A DNA stretch of 64,000 nucleotides, taken from assembly GCF_963576615.1 (NCBI RefSeq), contig NC_088712.1:56504010-56568009 (forward strand), written 5' to 3'. Under the pieces are notes generated by a model. That model worked only from the letters and a program-made list of their open reading frames with translations. It was not told the DNA's origin and did no database searches. Position numbers and translations under genes: made by a program. The first letter of the stretch is position 1. Each line of letters starts with the position of its first letter. Source of the stretch: Watersipora subatra (taxonomy: Eukaryota > Bryozoa > Gymnolaemata > Cheilostomatida > Watersiporidae). Positions 11,156 through 21,569 of the stretch are shown in pieces.

Positions 11156-12005
11156 TATTTCAAAAAAATTCACATTAGTTTTTTGCTATCGGCATTTCGC
11201 CAGTCAAAGGGAACTGTTGAGGTGTCATAGGAATGTTGCATAATAATTGTCAAAACTTGATATATTCCATCTGCAGAAAAATTGAGCAGTGCAGCAGATA
11301 AGCCGTCAGGCCCTGAACCCTTTCTAGCATCTAATTTGATTAGCATTTTATGAACACCGTGTGGATTAAACTGGATGGAATCATTAGCAACCTGAACATT
11401 ATATTTAGGCAGACAGCGACTGAACTGGCCATTATTCTCAGTAAACACTGAAGCGAACGCAACAGCAAAGGTATTTGCGATTTGTAAGGGTGAGTTATCT
11501 GCACTGTTCTCAATGCTTTTATTAGTGTTGTGCATCTTCCGTCTATTTTCAATGTACCTAAATAGTGGCTTTGTGTTGCGATTGGTCAGTTCTTTGCATA
11601 TGTGGTTATTTATGTACCCTCTATAGTCGGCTTCAACCAGTTGTCTACAATGTTTAACATGATGTTTTAGTCGTACTTTAGACTACAGTTTTTGTTAAAA
11701 CAAAGGTTTTGAATAGTCGGTTTCGTTTTCTCAGTTGCCGAATAGTGCTGTGTTATCCACGGCTTTCGTTTATTGCCTGGTGTCCCACGAGGTACAGCTT
11801 GCTCTACTGCTCTCATAAATAAATCCCTGAAAGTAGATTTAGGGATTTACGGCGTCTTTGTGATGGCTGCGATTAAATGTCCGTTTTTGAGCCTTTAGGA
11901 GCTTGTAATCACATTTTCACATATTTTGCACTTACGACACCGCAGAGTAAGGCGTGGTGAATCTTTGGATACCAAATAACTGTCATGCGAATTTTGTTGC
12001 AATTT
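11155..12005 (-). mobile_element. Non-LTR retrotransposon (LINE) fragment
   Basis: It is inserted between Copia AKAIL (12,010) and RRFNIL (11,150). The minus strand encodes the zone between endonuclease and RT: RGTPGNKRKPWIT, HHVKHCRQLVEADYRGYINN, LTNRNTKPLFRYIENRRK, IANTFAVAFASVFTEN and then the start of RT, LIKLDARKGSGPDGLSAALL. This is a Jockey/L2/CR1-type pattern. It stops shortly after VPFDWRNAD, before the catalytic YADD region. Both ends are truncated and frames change near 11,540 and 11,650. Confidence 0.82.
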
Positions 12006-12723
12006 AACCTTTAAGAATAGCTTTAGCATAGCGTACTTGACTCATTTTATAGTTGCCATTTGCTAGTCGTTGAAAGTCGATACCTAAGAACCACTTGAGC
12101 TCGCCATGATCATCCATGTGGAACTTGTGTTGAAGTGACTGCTTAATGGCAGTTATGAGGTTACGGCTATTGCTTGCAATAATTATGTCATCAACCCAAA
12201 AGAGTACATATAATGATTTGTTTTTCATCGAGTAGTTTTGTATATAGGCATGAGTCAATGTCATTGGCCATATATCCTATAGATTTTAAATAGTTTTTGA
12301 GAGATACAGACCAATTTCTGCCACACTGTTTTAATTCATATAATGACTTGTTTGAATTGCAAATCAAGCGTGTACCATTTGCCTCTGTAATCTCATATCC
12401 CGGCGATTGTACATATATGTCCTTGTCAATAGGAGTGTTTAGGTATGCTTCCTTCACGTTCATCTGATGTAAATACAGTTTTCTTTTACAGCTTTTTGGA
12501 GCAGTGTACAAATAGATGTAAACTTTGTAATAGGTGAATATGTCTCGTCATAGTCTGTACCACAAATCTGAGAGTACCTTCGGGCTACATATCTAGCTTT
12601 AAACTGTACTTTCTTAGGTTGACTACCTTGTTTAACTGTATACACCCAATGACCTTTGGTTTTCTCTTGGTTGTCAGGTAATGGCACAACATTCCATGCG
12701 TTGCTAGTTTGTAGTGCATCCAT
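12004..12723 (-). pseudogene. Copia reverse transcriptase
   Basis: RT motifs occur in order: WNVVPLPDNQEKTKGHWVYT, KARYVARRYSQICGTDYDET, then LHQMNVKEAYLNTPIDKDIY, NSNKSLYELKQCGRNW and VLFWVDDIIIASNSRNL. FWVDDIIIAS is the YVDD box with Tyr changed to Trp. MNVKEAYLN replaces the usual D-V-K-T-A-Y/F-L, losing the first catalytic Asp. Three overlapping frames are needed (breaks near 12,490 and 12,225). The end at AKAILKG is where a LINE fragment was inserted. Confidence 0.85.
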
Positions 12724-12766
12724 GGCAGCTTTCCATTGATTGCAGTCTTCAGAGTCGATAGCCTCT

Positions 12767-13410
12767 TTATGTGGTAGGTATGAGAGGTATCATGTTTGTA
12801 GTGTAGGTATGGTCAGTGACAGAAAAAGAATAATCAGGTAGATGAGCAGAAGGTTTTCTCTCTTCTTGGGTGATCATATTGGTCAGCTGTTGAAAAGGGA
12901 ATTGTCTGCTCTCTTTGAGGTGTGTCACTATTGACTTGCTCTGGCGTAATGAGCTGATTCGTTGCATCTGACTGTTGCTGAAACATGCTAGAGCTAGTGG
13001 GCTCTGTCGTGGGTTGGCACAGTAGGTCTTGTTTCAATCAAACCGTAGCCCGCCGAAGTGTTGGTGTATTTGGTGGCATTACGTGTAGTGATGACTTTGT
13101 TGTCAGACAAAACATAGTATATTTTGTTTTTAGCGTTGATACCAAGATACACACCAAGTTTGCCTCCGCTGTCTAGCTTTTGTTTGTGCCCTTCATTGTG
13201 CATTCTGTAAGTCCATTTTGTGCCGAATCTATACACTTCACTCATGTCAGGTTTATTACCTGTGAACAGAGTATACGCAGTTGATTTTGTACGTCGCTGG
13301 TAGCTTCTGTTTTTCAGGTAGCTTGCCTGTTGTGCAGCGTATTGCCGGGTGTTCTTAGCTACGTTGCCTTCAGGAATTCGGCATCTTGACATTCTTAGAG
13401 TGAACACCAT
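12767..13410 (-). pseudogene. Copia integrase C-terminus and linker
   Basis: The minus strand encodes a polar segment with TKSTAYTLFTGNKPDMS (the typical 'PYELW.G.KPDLS' zone of Copia integrases), RFGTKWTYRMHNEGHKQKLD and GVYLGINAKNKIYYVLSDNK, then a Gln/Thr/Ser-rich linker. The frame changes near 13,000. No stop-free path spans the whole segment. Confidence 0.72.
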
Positions 13411-13629
13411 GACTTTTCTGATTTATCATTTTGATGTGAAGTGCAAGTAGTTTGTTTAAAACAGTTAGCTAGGAGTGTTTTCTGAAATTGTGCACCTATG
13501 TACTCGCCTCCGTTATCTGAGTGCAGTTCTCGTACCTTTCCAATGGGAGCTACATCTGCCAAAAACTTTTGTAAAGCTGTGTGAGCTTCGGTTTTAGCTC
13601 TGAGTGTGTATACGAACAACATGCTAGAG
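13395..13629 (-). pseudogene. Copia integrase core, second part
   Basis: On the far side of the hAT insertion integrase resumes with SMLFVYTLRAKTEAHTALQ and reaches VRELHSDNGGEYIGAQF, the conserved second-Asp motif of Copia integrases. The downstream frame shifts near 13,410. This segment and the preceding one fit together exactly if the hAT element and one copy of its 8-bp duplication are removed. Confidence 0.82.
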
Positions 13630-15934
13630 CAGGGGTCTCCAAACTTTACAGCCAGAGGGCCACATGAACTTTCAGCCAGCATGTTGAGGACTGACAAACC
13701 GTATACCGCTGGTCAAAGAGCGAATATTTTAATAAAACGAAGTACATAACACAAGCTTCATTAGTTAAGAAGATATTTATTCAAAATTTAAAGGTTAAAT
13801 TTCAACCAAGAGTAATATCATAACAAAATCACAATTAGTCTGTTCAGTTTCCTCAATGTAAGTGGTGAAATTGGCTTTTTGATGACAAAATTGTGAAAAA
13901 GTCGGGCTTTAGGTTTGAGGTCCCAAGCATTAGAAGAGCCCTCAGATTTTCATCTGACATGTTTGTTCTATAACAGTTTTTCACATACTTCATTCTAGAA
14001 AAAGTTTTTTCACACAAGTAAGTGGTGCCAAACATAGATAGCAGTCCTGCAGCAAAATGCCTCAAATTTTGATAGTTCTCTTTAGGTAACAATCGGTAAA
14101 ATTGAACAAGCCCTTCTTTAAATTTATCCCTCAGGGAGTCATTTGCTTGTAGCTCAATCACCTCTAATTGTAAACAGTCTGGACATGCAGCTGCATCCAC
14201 TTCAAACGGATTTTGAAAGAGTCTCAACTCATTTGCTTTTGCATGCAAATCAGCAAATCTCTCCTGAAATTGATGTTGAAGCTCTTCAATAATCCCACAA
14301 GCAAATGAAATTGGAAAATCTGTGTTAGCTTCTACCATAGCCTCTGTACAGTTTTTAAAATGTGTTAAATTCATAACCTGAACTTGTTTCAAGAACAGGT
14401 CTAGTTTGTGCCTGAAGGCCTTTAGATGTGTGAACAAATCACTAATGAGGTTTTTTCTCCCTGTAGTTTAAGATTTAGACTGTTGATATGGCCAGTGATA
14501 TCTGCAGCAAAAGCCAACTTACATATTCACGCTTTATCAGACAGTAATGTTTGATGCTTCCCTTTTCCTGCAAGAAATTCAGCAATTTCCTTTTTTAGCT
14601 CAAAAACCCTTGACAGCACGTTTCCACAACTTAGCCATCCTACTGCAGTGCAATATGGCATGTCTACAGATTCTGTCTCAGTCTCTCTTAACATTTCCCT
14701 GAACTGTCTGTAATTCAGTTCATGTAATTTTATCAAATTCACCATTGTTGTTACAGTGTCCAACACACAGCTAATGTCCACATACTTAGCACAAAGAGCT
14801 TGTTGGTGTTTTATGCAATGTAGAAACATTGGTTCTGATATATCTTTTCCAGCACAAAATTGTTTGATTTGTCCCACCAATCCTTTCTTCACACCACACA
14901 TATTTCTTCCCCCATCTATAGTTAAGCATTTCAGTCGATTCCAATCCAAACTATATTGCTCAAATGTTTTCTGTATTTCTTTCATCAAGTCTTCTCCAGT
15001 CGTTGTGTTGTACATACTGTTCAGTGAAGCCAACTCTTGAATGATATTTACATTGGCATCCACACCTCGAATGAAAATTAGCAACTGGAAAGTGCCACAC
15101 CTTTCCGTTGACTCATCCATTGCCAAAGAAAAAATGCACAAAATTCTTAGCATTGCTGGCAATTTGCTCTTTTAGGTTTGTGCTCATGTCTCCAATTCGC
15201 CGGGCAACAGTATTGTCACCCAATGTTATAGTTTTAATAGAATTTGATTTTTCCAGACAAAGTTCATCCACATTCTTTAGCAAACAGTTTTTTATTATCT
15301 CACCATCTGTCAAAGGCTTGCCATTTTTAGCGAGAATATAAGCCACTTTAAAACTAGCCCTTATCGATTCATTTTGTTTTGAAGCTTTTGGGAAAACTGA
15401 TCTTTTAGAATTAATGGACTGCTTTAACTTTGCGAGTTTCTCTTCACGTATATTTCTTTCAAATTGTGAATATTTTCTCTGGTGTTTGCTTTGGTAATGG
15501 TGGCGAAAATTGTACTTATTCAATACTGCAACAGTCTCATGACAGATGACACACAATGCTTTATCTGCAGATTCGATGAAGAAGTATTTAACACTCCACT
15601 CTTCTTGAATTTGCCGACATTCATCATCTACTTCTCTTTTCCTCTTATCAACCATTATGAGCATTGAAATATAAAAAATTTCCACGTTATCCCTCAGCTC
15701 TTTAAATTTCGCAATGTGCTTGAAACGGAATTACGAATAGGAAGTTGGGACACAAATTGACTCAAGCCACTCTTGCTACTTGGCTTGAGTCATAACGTGC
15801 ATTTTCTGCACAATGTTTATTTTGTTTGATAATATTTTTATTTTGTTTAAGATTTTCTTGAGTGTCTCTGCAGGCTGGATTGAGGGGCCCAACAGGCCGC
15901 ATCTGGCCCACGGGCCATAGTTTGGAGACCCCTG
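13630..15934 (-). mobile_element. hAT element with intact ends
   Basis: Terminal inverted repeats CAGGGGTCTCCAAACTTTA (left) and TAGTTTGGAGACCCCTG (right) are flanked by a perfect 8-bp duplication TGCTAGAG (13,622-13,629 and 15,935-15,942). At 2,305 bp it is the length of an autonomous hAT. It sits in Copia integrase between INFIDEYSS and MLFVYTL. With few lesions it is among the youngest insertions in the cluster. Confidence 0.93.
13853..15685 (-). pseudogene. hAT transposase, nearly complete, three lesions
   Basis: The N-terminal BED-like finger reads ALCVICHETVAVLNKYNFR, HHYQSKH (about 15,560-15,480). It is followed by FKVAYILAKNGKPLTDGE and the catalytic segment FSLAMDESTERCGTFQLLIF. Then come LKCLTIDGGRNMCG with the second Asp zone, MFLHCIKHQQALCAKYVD, a C-terminal hAT dimerisation block NYQNLRHFAAGLLSMFGTTY, CEKTFSRMKYVKNCYRTNMS and NLRALLMLGTSNLKPD. 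Lesions: a T-run frameshift at about 15,125, a TGA (likely CGA to TGA) at about 14,527, and an A-run frameshift near 14,445. The family resembles GTF2IRD2/ZBED5/SCAND3 proteins. The start is probably MVDKRKREVDDE rather than the first Met. Confidence 0.9.
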
Positions 15935-15942
15935 TGCTAGAG

Positions 15943-16752
15943 TATTCATCAATGAAGTTTATTACGTATTTATGTCTTTCTCTTGACAATGGATTTGTAG
16001 AACCACATAAGTCTGAGTGCACACATTCCAACGGCTTAGTAGCATCGGCAGGGTCGTCATCATAAGATTTAGGGAGTCTAGTCATTTTGTTAGTGGTGCA
16101 TGTTGTGCAAGTATGATTTTGTTTGCCAGGTTCAACTCACACTCCATTTGTAATATTCTGTAGACTCAGAATATCGTCATGATTGATATGACCCAAAACC
16201 ACATGCCATTCATCAATGGATTTTGTAACATTGATTGCGTCGTTACAATTAGCAGCGGTTTCTAAGTAGTCCAACTTGCCATCCTTAGTTATGTTAAATT
16301 TTGTGTTTTTGGCTGTAAACTTTGTTCTATTTTTAGCAAAGGTTATTTCAGCACCCGCTTGCATAGAAATATAAACTAACAGGAAAGTCAGGTGCCAACA
16401 ACGCGTTATCAAGGGATACTTTGTGTAGCTTACCATTAGCATCAGATATAAAGAAATTAGCTTTACCTTCAGCTGTTGCTAGCTCATTGGTTTTGGTACC
16501 ATCAGCAAGTTGAATGTAGTGTAGTTTAGGGTTGAAGGTAGTGTCGTGAGAAGTGAAGAAGTGTGCATTGTTTACAATGTGACATGTTGCGCCGCAGCCT
16601 ACTAGTAATCTAGTGTCATTGTTACATGTAGTGCATGCAAGTTCAGTTATGGCAGTATTACTGAATGAGAGTTCAGTTGATTTTGTAGCATTAGCAGATG
16701 AGTTTTCACTATTACCTGCCTTCTTCTTGTCGAGTTCTTTAATATGACACAC
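15943..16752 (-). pseudogene. Copia protease and integrase start
   Basis: After the zinc knuckle comes the protease core LLVGCGATCHIVNNAHFF. Copia proteases have D-S-G-A-T here, so the catalytic aspartate is replaced by glycine. The pre-integrase HHCC-type segment follows with WHVVLGHINHDDILSLQN. The integrase core opens with KPLECVHSDLCGS, holding the first catalytic Asp, and runs to INFIDEYSS, where hAT element 13,630-15,934 interrupts it. At least one frameshift separates the 16,752 and 16,442 frames. Confidence 0.8.
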
Positions 16753-18160
16753 TTTTTCAAGGTGGCCATCTCTGTGACAGTATGTACATTATAACTTTGT
16801 TTTTGACTAGCAGTCAGACGTTTTGTGATTTGTCTTTCCACAGGCCATACTTTTTTTGCGTACTGTTGTTACCAGACTGAGTGATGTTTGGATGGACCAC
16901 TATTGGTTGCAGCAAGAGCTAAGGCCATCTGTGCTATACCACACATAGATTCTGTATTCGCAAAGTTACTTACAGCAGCTTTTAATTCTGTCAGTTTTGG
17001 CTTGGTCGAGTTGAGTGTGTATAACAATGAAAGGCTTATAGGCTTCAGGTAGACCTTTGAGAATCATCGCAATAACTAAATTATCGGAAACTTTATTTGG
17101 CAGCTCGCAAGCTAGTTGCTGCTCGTTCTGCCCTGATTATGTAATCGTTGATGTCCTCATTGTCAGCGATGCGTAGGATTTTTTAACTCTTCATATAGTG
17201 TCAATATTCTAGATTTCTCTGTTGATACATAATGTTGTCATAATACTTTAAGAGCATATTGGCCATTGCCCTTAGTGTCATTCATAATAAGTTGAAGTGA
17301 TCTTTTGTCCAATACTTCATTCTCACTATAGCAATTTATGCGGATTGCCAGCTTGTACTGCTCGTTTTTCAATTTATACGGATTGCACTGTGTTACTAGA
17401 CTATAGGACGGTTTAAGTTCTCTGATGGTTGAGATGGTAGAGGTTGATTTATTCATTGAATATGACCATCTGTTACACCGTGAATTCTACAAACGTAGAT
17501 ATAATATAACAAGCAACCAATACTAGCGAGTAAATACATAATAAGACACACATGAAAACATATCTGTAAAAGGTTACATAACACATTGCAGAAGTACATT
17601 ACAAAACACAAATAATGTATTTAAAACACACACCTTTGTCTCTGTTTAGTCCATGTAACAGTATAATTATAGTTGTCTGCTTTAGGTTAAAATTATACAG
17701 TAAATAAGTGATAAAGAAATGTAACAATTATTTTCTGGTACTGAAAGCATTAATAAAGGGCTGTCAGTGGCTGTTACCACTGCTGCTAGCTGGCTTGACA
17801 GAATAGGTGCTGCTGCCGGCTACCTAAATGACCTAAAAACACCTCATTGGGTCCCTAGAATGGTGTCACATCTCCGGTACTAATCAATAATGGTCGCCCT
17901 CATAACCCCAGACCACAACATCGTACTTCACAATAGACACATATCTTTATTAATGTTAAGTTATGATACTCTGAAACTCATCAAATGGGCAGTGGTATGT
18001 TGATTGCTGATTCACAGGAGGAAGCAGATGTTTTCTATACAGTCACCTTCTTTGGGTAATATGGCTTTATGAACTCCTTTGTCTAGTGTCTATACGTAAT
18101 TGATAAATCTGGTTTCCCATATAAGGTAATAGTCTTGGTTGCCATCAAAGTAGAGTCTGC
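16740..18160 (-). pseudogene. Copia gag remnant
   Basis: Just inside the primer site the minus strand encodes a gag N-terminus with SRLYFDGNQDYYLIWETRF (about 18,155-18,085). Further on (17,456-16,980) are gag-like stretches such as YALKVL, TEKSRILTLYEEL and LVIAMILKGLPEAYKPF. A retroviral-type zinc knuckle CTYCHRDGHLEKVC (C-x2-C-x4-H-x4-C) lies near 16,793-16,750. Several stops and frameshifts separate the pieces. About 17,520-17,990 does not read as gag and may be a further insertion. Confidence 0.75.
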
Positions 18161-18161
18161 T

Positions 18162-18175
18162 CCTGGTCCCATAAC
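18162..18175 (-). other. Copia primer-binding site
   Basis: The minus strand reads CAACA|AGTTATGGGACCAGG. GTTATGGG.CCAG is complementary to the anticodon arm of initiator tRNA-Met. Drosophila copia is known to prime from an internal tRNA-iMet fragment rather than from the tRNA 3' end. The position directly next to the LTR supports the assignment. Confidence 0.7.
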
Positions 18176-18176
18176 T

Positions 18177-18623
18177 TGTTGAGGGTGTAGATGATGCCAT
18201 TAGCACCCCAAATGTTGGATGGATGAAGATATAGATCGATAGCAACGATTATTACAACTATACTACAACATGGCTGATGATGAACAGGAAGTAATGAAGT
18301 AATATTAAAACAGCAGCACGCAAACAAGAAAAGCTAAAGCACATGTAACTTGGAGTCAGCTACACCTGGTATAGACTACTAATAGTATATCAAAGCTACA
18401 TGAAAATATGTATGCATGAGTATATGGAAGTGAAAAAGCAAACTAACATTGAGTAAAATGAATTGCTATTAACTAAATATAACATGTAAGCATAAGATTT
18501 TCAGTTCTCAAAAGAACAGTCTGTAGAAAATATAATATTAGATACGATACTAAGAACCCAAGTCATTGTACTAAAGTACTTTGAACCAACGTTCATACTC
18601 AAAATCTTATATTCGGGTTGACA
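18177..18623 (-). repeat. Copia 5' LTR
   Basis: On the minus strand the LTR begins TGTCAACCCGAATA and ends CACCCTCAACA, giving TG...CA borders with a short inverted terminal match (TGTCAA/CAACA). It matches 2,500-2,703 plus 8,478-8,822, the split 3' LTR. It lacks a 110-bp segment present in the other copy. The primer-binding site follows immediately inside it. Confidence 0.8.
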
Positions 18624-20044
18624 ACTCCAAATTGTCCAAGCCTTTAACAAGTGTTTTGAACAATGCTCAATACCAAATTTGTAACAAGTTAATGATTTTA
18701 AGCAGAGCTGGGTTTTTGGTGGAATGAGTGCATGGGAAAATCTGTTTTCACATTATGGGGCTCTGAAATCATTCTTTTCTCCATTTTAGGTTGATTCATC
18801 ACCTCCATGTAAATTTTTATAGAAATCATTGCTTTAGTATTGTGCACTAAATGGTCAACTCAGTTCATTTATTCTGTGTACTTTCCTGACTGAGAAGCTT
18901 TATCAAAGACCTGCAAAACGTATTGCTCTGTTCCTCAACAACTGTTATGAATGTGAATTTTGATTAGAAATTTGTACTGATTTGGAGTTATCTGTTCACT
19001 GAGTGCCTTATCAAGAACTCACTACTCAAGACGTAAAGAGATAATTCAACACAATATCATTATGTGGAGCTATGTAAAATGACCTGGTTTTAATATCCTT
19101 GAGAAGAAATGCAAATGCCCCCCTGGCTCTGAATGCACTAGAACAAAGAAGCTAGTGTGAAAAGTGCGCTGGTATAAAAGTGCCATTGTATCATTTAACA
19201 CTAATCTTCTAATTAATCTACTAATATAATTATGGGAATAGTAAGGTAGCAATGAATGAAGTGCTTACTGCTGGTGTGACTCATAAACTTGCTGGTCTCA
19301 ATTACTAGTACTAGCGTATAGTGCTAGTGTATACAAACTATTAGTATGTGGTAATTCTGCTGCTGCTAATAATAATCATCAGCACATTATGTTATTCAGT
19401 AGTACAAGTGCTAGTGTACTTTTAAAATGCTAGTTCACAAGTTGTTACGAATCCTGAAAAAAGATAGAACTCGATCATAGTTTCATTCTTTCTTATTTAA
19501 ACTGACACAAGACACGCTCACATGAGTTAATAAAGCATACAAAATGTTTTGCTCAGTCTACTTACACATCACATAGTTAATGGTCATACTATAAGTGACC
19601 GATGGTTAGGAAAGGTCCAATTGATAATGATGTAAAAACAGTGTAAGTTTGCTCCCAGTCTCAGGCCTGTCAGTTATCGCTAACAGGTGGCATGCAATAA
19701 GCTTATGATATGCAACTAATTGCAAATAGTGCTTACAGTTTGACTCGGGGATAATGTTATGTGCATAAAATGACCTGGTTGTGCACATATGCATCAAGGT
19801 CAAGGGTAATAGTGTAGGTCGTTGGCAACTAGTTTTATTATTCCAAAATACTGTGCCTTGTAATATTGAATAATGTTAGTATTAGACTTTGTACAAAGAT
19901 ATATCTGTATAACACTAACAGGGAAAAATTATCAAAAATACAATATTACGGAAGTAAACATATTAGCATCAAGTTCCACATACAAAAGCAATGTTGCATA
20001 TTAATTCAAATAAAACTACATAGTATAGTACACACTTACAATTA
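18624..20044. other. Gene-free stretch
   Basis: AT-rich sequence beyond the Copia 5' LTR. Short reiterations of a CTAGTGTA/CTAGTAC type occur around 19,300-19,430. I see no coding or RNA gene. Confidence 0.55.
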
Positions 20045-20837
20045 TTAAACCATAACTGTCACGAACAACTTTTATCGTATTTACTAGGTAAATCAGACAC
20101 GCTGATTCCAATTTTGTACTCAAAATAAAGATTAGTCCACTAACTTTCAGAGTAATAAAGGCTTTTTTACAGCGTTTTAATATCGGTCTCGAAAACAACA
20201 CAATCGGCATAACAAGCTCCGCCCATAACTACGTGACGTAACCTAGCTTTTTAGGAACAGAAGTTACGTAGGGATGTTTAGACCGATTTAGAATAATAGA
20301 GATGGGTGTTTTAAAATCCATTAATATCTAAATTCAGCCTTAAAAATAATATGTCTTTTCTGAAAGGTAGATAAGCTATTTAGCATTGCATATTTAAAAA
20401 AGCGCGATAACAACGCTAGATTGTGATAAAACCGCACTTTTTGAGCTCATTTTTCTCGGCGTTCAGCCCATTTAAACATCATGTAACAAGCTACGAACAA
20501 TTTTAAATAGTTTATATACCTTTCATAAAAAACTGAAATTATTTTACAGGCTGGATTTAGATAACAATGGGTTTTAAGACACCAATCTATTATTCTAAAT
20601 CGGACTAAAAATTCGTAACTTCCGTTCCTGAAAAAGCTAGGTTTCGTCACATATTTATGGGCGGAGCTTGTAATGCCGATTGTGTTGTTTTCAAAACGGA
20701 TATTGAAACGCTTTAAAAAAGCCTAAATGACTTAAGGTTAGTAAACTAATCTTTATTTTAAGTACAAAACCGGAATCAGCGTGTCTGATTTACCTAATGA
20801 ATTTGATAAAAGTTGTTCGTGACAGTTATAGTTTAAC
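20045..20837. mobile_element. Foldback element with about 350-bp arms
   Basis: The left arm begins TTAAACCATAACTGTCACGA. The right arm ends with its near-exact complement, TCGTGACAGTTATAGTTTAA. Matching continues for about 350 bases (for example AAATCAGACACGCTGATTCC, ACAACACAATCGGCAT, AAGCTCCGCCCATAA) to a loop of about 100 bases centred near 20,441. No coding capacity. Ends near TTAA suggest, but do not prove, a TTAA duplication. Confidence 0.85.
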
Positions 20838-21569
20838 CTCTATCAGTAAAAGAATGCTCTACATTATTGATCGCACATGTGGCGGAATCAGGGCTTTATA
20901 ACGGCATGCATACATCATTTGATTAGAAGAAAATTACTCTCAACAAGAAAACTTAGAGAACATAAATAAGAACAGCTTTACAGACTCATTTGATAAAAAT
21001 AGGAGTATTCTGCAAGTGGCATATTAAATTTAAGTTTTGCATAAAGTCCATACAAAATTGTCAACACATTAACTTCACTTTACATTAATAAATTCTTAGA
21101 ACTTTGCATATGAAGCAACTTACATTAGCAGTAGTCTGTAGTAGTCACGTATAGCAGATATGAAGCAAGACTACTTCATTAACCCTCTTCCAACAACAAG
21201 ATGTGGTATAATCCATACACAAAGCTCTATAATATCTCAGCTATTTGAACCGAACAGCCGAGATATTATCAAAAAACATAACCCTTAGCTTGTGTTCAAA
21301 TACAATAATTATCAAGTGAACATTTTGCCAATGTAATCCTATTCATACTTTAACACTGATTGACGCAGTAATAGTAGGAAAGGTCGAGGTGAGTTGCCAC
21401 CACTTTTATAAAAAAAATGCAGATTCTATCATTAAATGCCGATATTTGTTTTTTAAACTTTAATAGTGAAAATGTAGAGGGGTTTGCTATGTAATATCAT
21501 CATTACAAGTAAGTAACCATAAAAGTTTGTTCATGGTTTGTTATTTAAAAAACTGTTGATAGTCGGTTC
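20838..21569. other. Gene-free stretch
   Basis: AT-rich, no recognisable gene or repeat partner in the window. Confidence 0.5.

Larger units (their letters stand above)
2500..18623 (-). mobile_element. Copia LTR retrotransposon, nested and broken
   Basis: Read on the minus strand, pieces of one Copia-type gag-pol occur in the correct order: 5' LTR (18,177-18,623), tRNA-iMet-type primer site, gag, CCHC knuckle, protease, integrase, reverse transcriptase, RNase H, then a 3' LTR at the left. Four separate insertions interrupt it: P-like 9,206-10,762, LINE about 11,155-12,005, hAT 13,630-15,934, and a 5.8 kb block at about 2,704-8,477 inside the 3' LTR. Removing them rejoins Copia motifs in order. 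Stop codons, frameshifts and lost catalytic residues show it is dead. The integrase-before-RT order is diagnostic of Copia rather than Gypsy. Confidence 0.88.

Noticed and set aside
18624-18640. Target duplication for the Copia element
   Set aside because: The 5 bases after 18,623 do not match those before 2,500, so no duplication is claimed.
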